A DNA stretch of 64,000 nucleotides, taken from Symbiodinium natans. Its lineage: Eukaryota; Sar; Dinophyceae; Suessiales; Symbiodiniaceae. Under the pieces are notes generated by a model. It was given only the letters and a program-made list of their open reading frames with translations. It had not been told where the DNA came from and did not search any database. Of this stretch, positions 1-9,449 are shown piece by piece. The stretch spans positions 17,501-81,500 of the forward strand of contig CAJNDS010000475.1 in NCBI GenBank assembly GCA_905221605.1, given 5' to 3'. Numbering within the stretch: position 1 is the stretch's first letter; each line of letters begins with the position of its first letter. The translations under genes and the position numbers were made by a program.

Positions 1-479
1 CGCAGGACGAGGGGAGTCTGATCGTGCTTCGGCACTTCAGTCGAAACAAGCGGATGGCAGAGGGTTTAATTCGGAAACACTCCTATCGTCGGGCCTGTCA
101 CCGAGCCTTAAGGGACGGTTGCGCAGTACCATATCGAAGGACAAATTTGCCTCTAAGCCAGGCACAGGCAAGCGCAGGCACGGCTGCACCTAGTGCAAGC
201 CAAGAGACTAAGGAAAACATGCATGCTCAATTTGCACCGCAGCTTCCTCTTAGGCAACCGCGCAGGCGTCACCCTAGAGGCGGTCGCGAAGCCAAACCAC
301 TGCGAGTTTTCTCGTGGAATGCAGGTGGATTAAGCCAGCAATTGTGGGCAGAGTTCAAGGAGTGGCTGCAAAATCAGCAGGACCTCGATGTTATCTTTAT
401 CCAGGAAACCCACTGGACAACATCCTCCCAGTTTAAAGTGCATGGCTGGACAGCTGTTTCAGGCGGGCTGCCGGATGAA

Positions 480-504
480 GAGCTCGTGAGGTCTCCTCCC
501 GCTC
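480..504 (+). repeat. Hairpin motif HM1 (inside RT gene)
   Basis: Core TCGTGAGGTCTCCTCCCG closed by GAG/CTC. Read in frame as LVRSPP in a linker of the endonuclease domain. Confidence 0.6.
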
Positions 505-1963
505 AAACATCCCAGCTACCCGAACAGCCAAAGCACAGGCGCTCTGCAGGTGTTCTCACTTTACTATCGCCTAGCATAGACTCAGCGACACTACGCTGGC
601 AGGATCTACACCCAGGCCGCGCTCACGAGGTTCACTGCGAAGTCCGAGGCCATCCAGTGCTCCTGCTAAACTGCTACCAGTACACCAAGCAACGAGGCAT
701 GACGGAGCAGGACCACTATGCCACCCAAAGCAAAGTTCTCTCCTCCCTAAGCAAGTCCCTTTCCAACTTGTCACAGCGCACTGTTCCGGTACTGGCGGGC
801 GACTTCAACTCTTCCCTAAAACCAAATCCCCCCTTCGTAGGGGGAGTGGTGCCAGCAGGATCTTCTAAGCACAAGCCGGTTCAAAAGCAGTTCCAGAAGT
901 TTCTTCAGCGAAACTCCCTAGTTGCGCTTAACACATGGCAGGGGCGTAAGGCAAACACCTTCATCTCGCCACAGGGCAGCTCTCAGATAGATTTCATCTT
1001 GACCTCCAAATTCTACGCTGCTCAGCTGGCCCGCAAAGTGTGTGTCCTCAAAGACTTTAAGCTGGGAGCACGGCGTAAAGGTGGCAAGCACATGCCACTC
1101 CGGACGGCAGTACCCCTCAAGAAGGTCTGGAGACACCCGTTCTCGACCAAAACTCAACCAGCAGTCCCTTCCAAACAAAAGTCCCTACTGGCTCACCATG
1201 TTAGACAAAACACTCCTCTGGCTCAAACCCTGCGGGAGCAAGTTGCACAGGATGTCGACAAACTCCGAGCGCAGAAGAATGGAGAGCCTCTTCACCCTGA
1301 TGAGGTCAACGAGCTTCTTCTCGAACACGCCAAGACTTTCCAGCCGAGGGACCCAGAAGAAGGCAGCTCGGACGCAGCTCCGACAGCACAACCTCTGTGG
1401 CGGCTTCATAACCATCGGCAGACTGCACTGCGGAACCTAAAACGTGAGGATGACGTCATAAATAAGATGGCTCGCACCGAGCACCTCAAACAGGCTCAGC
1501 GCTCGCTAGACGAGGCAGCCAAGGCACATGCCATCCAGATAAAGAATCAGGCCCGCGAAAGGACTCATCGCACTTTGACAGAGATTTCTGAGAAGGTCAA
1601 ACGAGATCCACATGCGGCATATCGCTCTTTAAAGCATGTAGCTCCTTGGTCTCCTGCACCTAGAGTCTGCCTCAGATCGCCATGCGGCCGCATCCTAACT
1701 GAGCCTGAGGGGCTGGCAGAGTTAAAGAGACATAGTCTTTCCATCTTCTCCTCGCATCCCCCCCTAGCCAGTGGCGTAGGCCAAGCCTTGCCCAAGCTGG
1801 ACAAAAGTAGTTTGTCCAAAGGCATAGCCTCTACAAAGCCGGAAAAGGCAGTACTGCAAGGATCTGCCCCAGCATCCATGTACCGCCTTTGTGCTTCCAC
1901 TGTGGCCAATAATTACTGCGACTATCTCGAAGCGGTGCCTCCGCCTCCCGCTCTGACCCATCC

Positions 1964-1986
1964 GGCGTGCGAGGTCACCTCCTGCC
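1964..1986 (+). repeat. Hairpin motif HM2 (inside RT gene)
   Basis: Core GTGCGAGGTCACCTCCT closed by GGC/GCC. Read in frame as CEVTSC, in the low-complexity linker before the RT domain. Confidence 0.6.
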
Positions 1987-3356
1987 AAGGGAAGCGCGAG
2001 CCTCAGCATAACACAGCACCACTGAATCCAGCCGAGCCACCCTCGCTGCCCACAACGGCCAAGTCAGCAGACCTTAGCTTCATACCCAAGCCCTCTAAAC
2101 CTGCCTCTAAGCCGGAGAACTTGCGACCGCTGGGCATCATTAGGCCAGATGGCAAAGGAATAGCCTCTGAGGCTAGGAGAAGGCTCGACCCCCTCTTTAA
2201 GAAGGCCCACTTTGCCTCCCCTCAATTTGCCTACATTCCAGGACGCGGTATCGCCGATGCCCAACTCCGGGTAATTGGCCACGCAAGGCGCGTCCGTGCC
2301 ATGCTTCGATCCCGAGCCCCAGACAGATTCTGCACTCCCAAGCGCACGAAGGGCAAGCCGGATCTAATCGGAGGCTTCACCTTCTCACTAGATCTCTCTC
2401 AAGCTTTTGACAAAACAAGCAGAGAGGCTCTCTTGCGCTCACTAATTACTTACGGAGCCTCACCCGAAGACGTCGAGCTGGTTGCATCCCTCCATAGGGA
2501 GGCCCAGTATAATCTGCGCTATGGACGAAGCCAGGAAACGGTAACCTCCACAAGAGGTATAAAGCAAGGCTGCAAACTGGCCCCCTCTCTCTTCTCCCTG
2601 GTCATCACGGAGGCGGTTCCTCACAGGCTTCGCAGATGACCTCGTCATTCACCGAGACATCCACAACTGGTCCGATCTCTACGCGGCTCATGACATGGTT
2701 AGACTGTTACTGCACTACCTGCAAGAAGCCGGACTAGAGGTGAATTACGCCAAGTGCAACATCATGGTCAAACTGGCAGGTCGCCACGCACAGCAGGCCA
2801 AGAAGCTCTTCAAGTCACAGGAGCTTCGCTCAGGCCGGAAGGTCACGGTCTGGAATATAGATGCACCAGAGCAGCCAAGACGGCCAATTCTGCTTTCGAA
2901 TTCCTCAGTTCTTCCCCCTCTCCCCTCTCTTCCTTCCTTCGAGCTGGTAGACTCCTTCAAGTATCTAGGGGTCATGGTCAGCTACTCAAACCCGGAAGAT
3001 CTTACCTATTCCTTAAGACAAGAGAGAGCGGCGAAGAAAAAGCAGACAGTGCGCAAATTCATTCACAATAAGCGCAGGACAAAAACCGCATCTAGGCTGC
3101 TTGTCTGGAGAGCCACCGTCTGGTCCACGGCCACTTTTGGCCTGGAATCCGTTGGTCTCTCAGGTAGGCGGGCAAGGGCTCTCCGCTCATGGCATGCCAG
3201 ACAGGTGCGAGCGGTAACGCACAACCCTGTGCATAAGACTCGTGAAACTACAGCAGCGCTTTTTGCACGTCTGAAACTTGTCTCTCCCATTCAGCAGCTT
3301 CATGATCGCTCCGCCCAGCGCCTAGACTCTCTCCGCAAGCGCCGGAATGCAGCCCC

Positions 3357-3379
3357 AGCGAGTGAGGTCACCTCCTGCT
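3357..3379 (+). repeat. Hairpin motif HM3 (inside RT gene)
   Basis: Core GAGTGAGGTCACCTCCT closed by AGC/GCT; in frame as SEVTSC between the RT thumb and the first zinc finger. Confidence 0.65.
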
Positions 3380-3818
3380 CAACATCCACGCCGGCCAACG
3401 CGAGCTCTTCGCTCCTCACTCAGTCCGGCGCCTGGCCATGTGAGGATATCTTAACTATTCCCTCCACCCTGCAAACGGCGGAGGAAATTGTAGCCTCTTA
3501 CAGCAAGCTGCTCAGGGAGGCCGACAATGACCCTTCTCCGGACGTGCCCATGCACACATGCTGTGGCAAGGTATTTCGTACTGCGGCGGGCATGAGAACA
3601 CACCGGACAGTCAAGCATCCGGCTCCTGTTCCGCCACCCCTTGAATTCTCACGCCTAAAGCACTCCGTGGGAGGCCTGCCTCAATGCTCGAACTGCCAGG
3701 CGAAATTTAAAAACTGGCATAATCTACAACAGCACGTTGAGCGCAGAGTCTGCCGACAGGCTGGTTTCAAGCTTTCTAGACCTGAGGCGGCCACTCAGGC
3801 TGACGAAGCTCCTCCCAA

Positions 3819-3841
3819 GGCGAGTGAGGTCTCCTCCAGCC
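3819..3841 (+). repeat. Hairpin motif HM4 (inside RT gene)
   Basis: Core GAGTGAGGTCTCCTCCA closed by GGC/GCC; in frame as SEVSSS in a linker between zinc-finger regions. Confidence 0.65.
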
Positions 3842-5411
3842 AGGAGCTCGTGCCCTCGTCAGACTGCCGTGCTACTGCCGCACCCTCGGTCCAACTTACC
3901 TTGCAGATGGACACAGTGCCTCTCATTTCGCGCATGCGCACCGAACTGCTGCAACAGGCCGGAACCCAGACCTTCCTCGAGCTCCTCACCGGCCACCTTG
4001 GCCAGCAACTCACCAGGACCTGTCTGCTCTGCGACTCGTGGATAGCCTCCACGACAAAAATAGCCTTCCACCTCACAAAGAAACACGGGGCAGAATGGGA
4101 CTCTTATAAGGCCTCTGCGGGGAATAACACTTCTAAGATGTATGTGCTGACCCGCCTGTCACCCTGTCCTGCCTGTGGAGTGAAAGTGGAGAGCGCCCCC
4201 CGACACACGAAGCAGTGCCCGGTCATTCAGCAATTACAACTCTTCTTCTTTCTGCACCCTGACGCCCCTCTTTCCAGAATGCACTCGTCCCTCCAACACA
4301 CTCAACTCTCACATCTCTCGCCCCCCACCTCTGGGGCTGGCGCGTCTCCTCCTGCGGTCCCTACCCCCGGGCCGAGCACGGCAACATCACACCAACACGA
4401 ATCTCCCACACAGGCTGACCCCCAACCAAAGACGTTCCAACAGCGGACCCTGCAGGCTCCCAATCCCAGGTCCAGGCAAAGCCAGCTTCAGAGATGGTTT
4501 CGCCCAGGGAGTGCCTCCCAGGCTGCACAGCTGGGCGCAGGACCTCCTCAGCCAGCACCGACAGACCTGGATGCCTCTCCTCCGCCACCGCCTCCTGCAG
4601 CTCAGCCTATGCCACAGTTGATTAATCCTCATAACCTGTGCTACGCCATTTCAGTCTTGCAGATGATTAGCGCTCTGAGGGAAGAACCCTCAGTGGACTG
4701 GTCGAACCTTCAGCCTCTCCAGAGGGAACTTCGAGCAAGGGCCTCGCACCCAGTCTCTATTCTCGCACTAGAATCGCTCCCGCATTGTCATCCAGACTGG
4801 AGGCTTGCTAATAGGCAAAGCGATGCACTCGAGTACTTAACGTTTTTGTTGGCCAACCACCATGGCTCCTTACAAGGTACTCCCTGGAAGAGAGTCTATG
4901 ATGCAGACATACCCGACTCAACTGGCTTCTCCCCCCTTCTACTAACCTTCCCGGAAGGCACAGACCCGACCAGGCTGTCCCAGCCTGACTCCCAGGCGGC
5001 GCCCATCTTAGCCTATTCACTGTCCTTTTTTGTGCACGAGTGGCACTCTCCACATGACTCGAAGGCGGCACTGTTGTATACACCTCCTTATATCTTTGTG
5101 TCTCTGCCAAGGTTCACAAATGCCGGAGCGAAGCAGCACTGGAGACTCACGGGCTTGCAGGACGAAGTACAGCTTCCTGCATGGACAGGGCCTCACTCTC
5201 AATCCTTTGTTCGCTACAGATCCGTCTCGGGACTCTTTCACATAGGGCAGGAAGCCACCTCAGGTCATTACAGATCCTTCACCTTGCTTCCTTCTCTGCA
5301 GGTAGGTGATGACTCCAGCCCAGGCTTCTCGCCTACGAGCGAGGAACGTGCACAGATCGGGTCAGGAGCTTACCTTTTGCTCCTCCAACGCTTAAGTTAA
5401 GTCCCATTCAT

Positions 5412-5436
5412 CTTCGTGTGAGGTCCCCTCCTGAAG
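5412..5436 (+). repeat. Hairpin motif HM5
   Basis: Core GTGTGAGGTCCCCTCCT closed by CTTC/GAAG. Lies between the RT-gene stop (5400) and the ATG at 5490. Confidence 0.75.
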
Positions 5437-5489
5437 GTGAACGGGCAGCGTTTTCACTTGTGCTACCATGCGTGTCCTCCCTAAGCGCT

Positions 5490-6563
5490 ATGGAGCAAGC
5501 CCAGCAGGAGCTGCTGAACAACCCCGCACTATGCCAAGTGCTCTTTAAGAACCTCCCCCATCTTGCCGCTTCATCCATGGCTGCGCGGGCATTTGGCCCT
5601 GATGAACGTTCAACGTCCAGAGAACTGGTCCCTGCTCACGACAGGGACAGGCCTCCCAAACAGCGCCGTCAGCAGAAGGATCTAGAGCAGGACGAAGAAA
5701 TGCCGCCGACTCGATTGCCCTCACCGTCCAGGAGGCCCAGGAGGACTGGTCGCCGTAATGGCTCCAGACCAAGGGCCTCGCACAACGGTCCGCAGAAATC
5801 AAAGCAGGAGGTCAAACCAACCGCTGACCTCTTGGCTAGCATCATCTTGGCCCTGCTGAATCACGAGGATGAATTGACGGCTTTGCGATACCATCATGGA
5901 TGGATCTTCTACGCCACGGTGCACCAAGCGAACAGTGTGGTTCCCTCCTTGGCACGGATCCAGCAACAGTGGAAGTCGGACCAGCCCCAGGACCCCCCTG
6001 GCACGCCTGTTCGCCACGCCCTGTTCCTCGGTCTCCTTCACGAGCTGCACACTCGAGCCCAGGGCTTCGATCACATCGCCTATGACAGCACGAACCAGGA
6101 CAAGGAATCAGCACTTATCTCTCTACCAGGAGCACTTGCCTCCCGAGGTCGACACCACACGGACGAGAACCCTGCCTTCTACTGGAACTACATGAGATGG
6201 GACGCCAAACAGCGGAAGGTAGTCATCGATGCCCAACGCCCTCCTCTCTCGCCCAAGGTTGTCTCCACCCACCTGGCGGCTATGCTCAAGCTAGATCAAG
6301 AACAGCTCACCAAGTTCAGGCCGTCCAGACCTCTGCGAGCCAACCTGACGGAAGAAAGGCCGGTCATAGCCTTCCTCCTGGAACTGGCCCTGACCATCGG
6401 AGACGACCACGAGGCAATGCACGCCTTTCGACTTCTAGCGAACAACTCAATCTGGAACCTAGTTGGGGTCACCATGCGCAGGGAGGGCCTAAGACGGTCT
6501 CCACAGATGCAGACCCTCCGCGATCAGCTAGAAGCGCTGCGCACAGGAGGCAACGAGGGCTAA
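5490..6563 (+). CDS. Element protein B, 357 aa, unknown function
   Basis: I do not recognise this protein. The first roughly 100 residues are basic, Pro/Arg-rich and look disordered. The rest looks globular and mostly helical, with stretches such as LLASIILALLNHEDELTAL and HGWIFYATVHQ, and ends in a charged helix. There are no Cys/His clusters, signal peptide or membrane segments. The ATG at 5490 was chosen because it is the first in-frame ATG after HM5; the open frame upstream to 5418 only reads through the hairpin. HM6 follows the stop. The protein in copy 2 is identical by eye although the DNA differs at several synonymous positions, which argues for a real, selected gene. A nucleic-acid-binding role for the basic N-terminus would be a guess. 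Confidence 0.75.
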   Translation: MEQAQQELLNNPALCQVLFKNLPHLAASSMAARAFGPDERSTSRELVPAHDRDRPPKQRRQQKDLEQDEEMPPTRLPSPSRRPRRTGRRNGSRPRASHNGPQKSKQEVKPTADLLASIILALLNHEDELTALRYHHGWIFYATVHQANSVVPSLARIQQQWKSDQPQDPPGTPVRHALFLGLLHELHTRAQGFDHIAYDSTNQDKESALISLPGALASRGRHHTDENPAFYWNYMRWDAKQRKVVIDAQRPPLSPKVVSTHLAAMLKLDQEQLTKFRPSRPLRANLTEERPVIAFLLELALTIGDDHEAMHAFRLLANNSIWNLVGVTMRREGLRRSPQMQTLRDQLEALRTGGNEG

Positions 6564-6572
6564 AGTTTTCCA

Positions 6573-6607
6573 GGACATCCGAGTCGAGGTCCCCTCCTGA
6601 GCTGTCC
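6573..6607 (+). repeat. Hairpin motif HM6
   Basis: GAGGTCCCCTCCTGAG core with an outer GGAC/GTCC stem and a longer loop than usual; starts 9 b after the stop of protein B. Confidence 0.6.
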
Positions 6608-6667
6608 AAGGCCCCCTTGTCTTCCTGGGGGATCTAGCTAGTCACTTAGCCTCCGACAACCCTCTTA

Positions 6668-6695
6668 CTCTCGTGTAGAGGTCCCCTCCTGAGAG
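6668..6695 (+). repeat. Hairpin motif HM7
   Basis: Core GTGTAGAGGTCCCCTCCT closed by a 5-bp stem CTCTC/GAGAG. Confidence 0.7.
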
Positions 6696-7016
6696 AACGA
6701 GGGCGCTGATGAGTCAGCCCGTTTTTCTCCCTTCTCTGCCGCCTCGCGCGCACCGTGCCTGCAAGGAAAAGTCTTTTCTGCACCACACGTCAAGCTTCAC
6801 TATTGCATCGAACTGCCTTTCTCCCATTACAACTGAGGCCGAGCTTCACTTACGCCAGCCGTCGACCAGAGCGAGTCACACCACAGGCTCTCGCATTACT
6901 TACAAGCTGAGGGACTTTTTTCCGCCATGTGCCTGACCGAAGCCCTAACTTAGCTCAGCATCAGCCGTTCTGCTCATATTGATCAGTACTGACAGTTCCT
7001 CCATCATCACCACGCC

Positions 7017-7196
7017 ATGGCAACCAACCCGGAGGGCACGATTCTTGCCATCGAAAACACCCCTGGCATTCACACCCAGACGACGACAAGCCAGGCCAGT
7101 GTGGCCCAAGCTCTGGTCAAGGCAACGGCACCTCCGCCACCACAGTCATCATGCGGAGCAGGCTGCGCAGCCAGTCCTTGTGCATTGCTGAGATAA
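7017..7196 (+). pseudogene. Cys-rich miniprotein C0, 3'-truncated by deletion
   Basis: Same start and first 50 codons as the intact 87-aa gene of copy 2 (27084-27347). A 326-b deletion with its junction at 7167/7168 removed the Cys/His-rich C-terminus, the stop, the following hairpin and most of the next spacer. The frame now runs 9 more codons into spacer sequence and stops at 7194-7196, immediately before the ATG of the next gene. Confidence 0.65.
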
Positions 7197-9080
7197 ATGT
7201 CTGACCTTACGCTCTGGCAAGACTCTGTGCTCAAAGAAGGTCCACTAGGTCTACAGCGCAGGGCACCTAGGACCATGCCCCCGCGGAAAAGACAATCGAA
7301 AGCTTCGACTCTGCCCTCGTTCGATCTCGCCTCCAACATCTGCACAGAAGCTGATAGGCTGCTGCCTTCGAACTATGTCCCCATCTCGCATAAGAGAATG
7401 GACGAGATCAGAAACTACCGCTGGGAGAAGGGCCTCCGTGCTATATCAAGAAGCATGATGGCCCGTCAATCGACAAGGCCGGTCTCGAGCCAGAGACAAG
7501 CGGATAAAGAAAGCAAGAGACTAGAAGAGCTGGGAATAAAAAAGCCAGGACTCACTGCAGAGGACTTAGCGGCCCTTCCTACCTCGGAAGTGTACAAGAA
7601 TCTGTCTTCGCTTTCCTTGATCTCGGTCGATACTTCCCGACCGGCAAGCTCCAGCGTGAGGTCGCCTCCGAGGAGCGGACACAGGGACGCGAAAACAGAT
7701 CCATCCTCCTCATCTATGCTCCAGGCAGAGCAGGCGAAGACCTTCACGGTAGAGCCAACACGAGAGCACTCACCGCAACCCTATGCGGGCCAAGGCGTGG
7801 GCAGGAAAGAAACCTGCAAGGAAGAGTCGGACTCAGACATACCACCCTGGGCGGACTCGAAGAAGTCGCGCTCATCTCAGTACACCGGTGCAGGAGTTGG
7901 GCAAAAGGAGGCCTTCGTCAGGCAGCCACCCCCACCTCCATCTCCTCCTGCAAGACAATCAGCTCCCGACCAAGGCCATCTTGAAGGCATCGCGCGCCTC
8001 ACTTCCACAGAGGAGCTCCAGGTCGTCAATCTCACGCAAGCAGCTCCTCCTCCGCGCGAGTTCCTGAACTACCCGGTGCATCAAGGAGTGATAGTTCTTC
8101 CAGCAGCCACAGTTCAGGCTCGCGTGGCAAGCAAGAAGGAACAAGACAAGGGCAAGGCGGTCATTCACTCCTTCCCCTACTCCTACCCGCAGGAATTCCC
8201 TTTGGAATTGGACGTTCATGTGCAAATTCGGAAATCGCAGGACGAGCAGGTCAGCATGGTTCTGAAGCTGAACCGCGCAGCATCCATGAAGGGCGTCACC
8301 CGAGCTGTATACAACTTCAAGGGCGGGGAATTCTACTCGGTCTTCAAACTCTCTGTTGTTGCTCCCCAAGAAGAACAGGCCCAAGACGGACTTCAGGCTC
8401 ATGAAGCGGAACTTGACTTGGCACACGTTTTCCCAGAGATGGTCCCGACGGTGGCAAACGTCTTTGCTATCCAGCTCAGAGTGGCTTCCGCGGTCCATCC
8501 CCTGGAGTTTCCCAAGTCTCCCACGCCGAGTGAGGTCTCCTCCTGGCGGGGAGACTCGGGCCCGCCGAAGTACCTCCTCATTCAGCAAGCCTACGGCATC
8601 ATGGTGGAAAAGGTCCAGCCGCTGGATAACCTCCCACCGCATCTACGTCCCAGCATGGACGAGTGCTACTTGCTGATTCTCCTAGTACTCAAATCGGCGC
8701 TCCTAGGATACTATGTACGAGACTGTGGATGGTCCAACCTGGGCAGACGAATCTCGCCAGACTCCAGCACGGATCTGCCCTTCTTTCTTGCTCTCGACAC
8801 GTCGGCCTGGCACAAACGCACACCTCCGGCTCCTCAACAAGCCACAACTTCAACCGCAGATCACGTCCGAGGACTCTTCTCGACCCTAGAGTACCTGGCG
8901 GAGGACAGGCCGGCAATCCAGGCAGCCAAACAAGCCTTCACGCATCATCAGCGACAGGTCCCTCCTCTTGTACACTTCTTCTCCCTGCTTCGAACTCCGG
9001 TGGGCAAAGAAAAGGCAGAGAGAATCTTTAAGGACACGTCTCTAGCGCTCTCTGCTGATGTGTGGGACGCCTTCAGCTAA
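7197..9080 (+). CDS. Element protein C, 627 aa, unknown function
   Basis: I do not recognise this protein. The N-terminal 280 residues or so are basic and rich in Ser, Pro, Gln and Lys, with short repeats (QPYAGQGVGRKE, QYTGAGVGQKE) and a polyproline patch. The C-terminal half looks folded: an alternating beta/alpha-like region around the HSFPYSYPQEFPLELDVHV segment, then helices with DECYLLILLVLKSALLGYYV. No catalytic motif is evident. Two hairpin motifs lie in frame (HM8 as VRSPP, HM9 as SEVSSW), and HM10 follows the stop. An alternative start is the ATG at 7275, in context ACCATGC. In copy 1 the 326-b deletion moved this start next to the C0 stop, so upstream signals are altered. Copy 2 encodes 630 aa. 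Confidence 0.75.
   Translation: MSDLTLWQDSVLKEGPLGLQRRAPRTMPPRKRQSKASTLPSFDLASNICTEADRLLPSNYVPISHKRMDEIRNYRWEKGLRAISRSMMARQSTRPVSSQRQADKESKRLEELGIKKPGLTAEDLAALPTSEVYKNLSSLSLISVDTSRPASSSVRSPPRSGHRDAKTDPSSSSMLQAEQAKTFTVEPTREHSPQPYAGQGVGRKETCKEESDSDIPPWADSKKSRSSQYTGAGVGQKEAFVRQPPPPPSPPARQSAPDQGHLEGIARLTSTEELQVVNLTQAAPPPREFLNYPVHQGVIVLPAATVQARVASKKEQDKGKAVIHSFPYSYPQEFPLELDVHVQIRKSQDEQVSMVLKLNRAASMKGVTRAVYNFKGGEFYSVFKLSVVAPQEEQAQDGLQAHEAELDLAHVFPEMVPTVANVFAIQLRVASAVHPLEFPKSPTPSEVSSWRGDSGPPKYLLIQQAYGIMVEKVQPLDNLPPHLRPSMDECYLLILLVLKSALLGYYVRDCGWSNLGRRISPDSSTDLPFFLALDTSAWHKRTPPAPQQATTSTADHVRGLFSTLEYLAEDRPAIQAAKQAFTHHQRQVPPLVHFFSLLRTPVGKEKAERIFKDTSLALSADVWDAFS
7648..7676 (+). repeat. Hairpin motif HM8 (inside protein C gene)
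   Basis: 5-bp stem GCTCC/GGAGC around AGCGTGAGGTCGCCTCCGA; in frame as SVRSPP in the disordered N-terminal region. Confidence 0.6.
8524..8548 (+). repeat. Hairpin motif HM9 (inside protein C gene)
   Basis: Core GAGTGAGGTCTCCTCCT closed by CGCC/GGCG; in frame as PSEVSSW. Confidence 0.7.
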
Positions 9081-9097
9081 TCTGCACTATGAAGCCA

Positions 9098-9122
9098 TTT
9101 CGTGTGAGGTCCCCTCCTGAAA
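9098..9122 (+). repeat. Hairpin motif HM10
   Basis: Core GTGTGAGGTCCCCTCCT closed by TTTC/GAAA, 17 b after the stop of protein C. Confidence 0.75.
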
Positions 9123-9382
9123 CGGCACGCCGGGATAAGCGTCCGGCACAAGCACCCAAGCTACCTTTTTCGACCCTCGCTACGGCACAAAAACAAGCTG
9201 ACTGGTTTTCTAGGCCGGCTCAATGCGCATTCAGCGAAGCACGATGCCTGCGTGCTTCAAGACTAGCTCAGCTCAGGTCACGAGCTCACAGGCTTGGGTC
9301 TCAGCCACCTACTCTGCTTCTAGCTCACAAACGCAAGGCTGAAGCAACATCTGTGTATGTGACTCCAGTCATTTCCATCCAA

Positions 9383-9407
9383 TGTCGCGTGAGGTCTCCT
9401 CCTGACA
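9383..9407 (+). repeat. Hairpin motif HM11
   Basis: Core GCGTGAGGTCTCCTCCT closed by TGTC/GACA, 42 b before the phosphatase ATG. Confidence 0.7.
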
Positions 9408-9449
9408 GCCATTTCAGATAGGCAAATAGCCCTCTCTGCCCCCTGCGCC

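Larger units (their letters stand above)
1..5400 (+). pseudogene. APE endonuclease-reverse transcriptase-USP-like polyprotein, frameshifted, 5' partial
   Basis: This is the copy-1 version of the gene intact at 20076-25466. The first in-frame ATG is at 54. The endonuclease motifs are present (FSWNAGG, FIQETHW, LAGDFNS, SQIDFIL), then RT motifs up to GIKQGCKLAPSLFSLVITEA. A 44-b deletion after about 2615 (bases equivalent to 22638-22681 are missing) shifts the frame, so the first frame stops at 2639. The second frame resumes and runs to 5400, carrying the FADDL catalytic box, thumb region, zinc fingers and the protease-like domain. Since 44 is not a multiple of 3 and the break lies inside the RT palm just before FADD, this copy cannot make a full RT without recoding. 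It also has several amino-acid changes relative to copy 2. HM5 follows the stop by 12 b. Confidence 0.85.
6564..7016 (+). other. Spacer B/C0 with HM6 and HM7
   Basis: Holds HM6 and HM7 about 60 b apart, then about 320 b of pyrimidine-rich sequence up to the ATG at 7017. A 75-codon frame (6709-6936) starts 13 b after HM7 and is open in both copies, but no hairpin follows its stop and its composition is like the other spacers. I do not call it a gene. Confidence 0.5.
9081..9449 (+). other. Spacer C/D bounded by HM10 and HM11
   Basis: A 119-codon frame (9062-9421) spans the spacer in both copies but reads straight through both hairpins, begins inside gene C and has no gene-like composition. A pyrimidine-CAG (TTTCAG, 9413-9418) near the 3' end could be a splice acceptor; this is inference. 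Confidence 0.5.

Noticed and set aside
6700-6730. CTGATGAGTC as a hammerhead ribozyme core
   Set aside because: No GAAA partner or stem arrangement follows; the same for CTGATGAAGTC near 14006.
9062-9421. 119-codon frame spanning the C/D spacer
   Set aside because: It starts inside gene C, reads through two hairpins and looks like spacer sequence; open in both copies simply because they are nearly identical.
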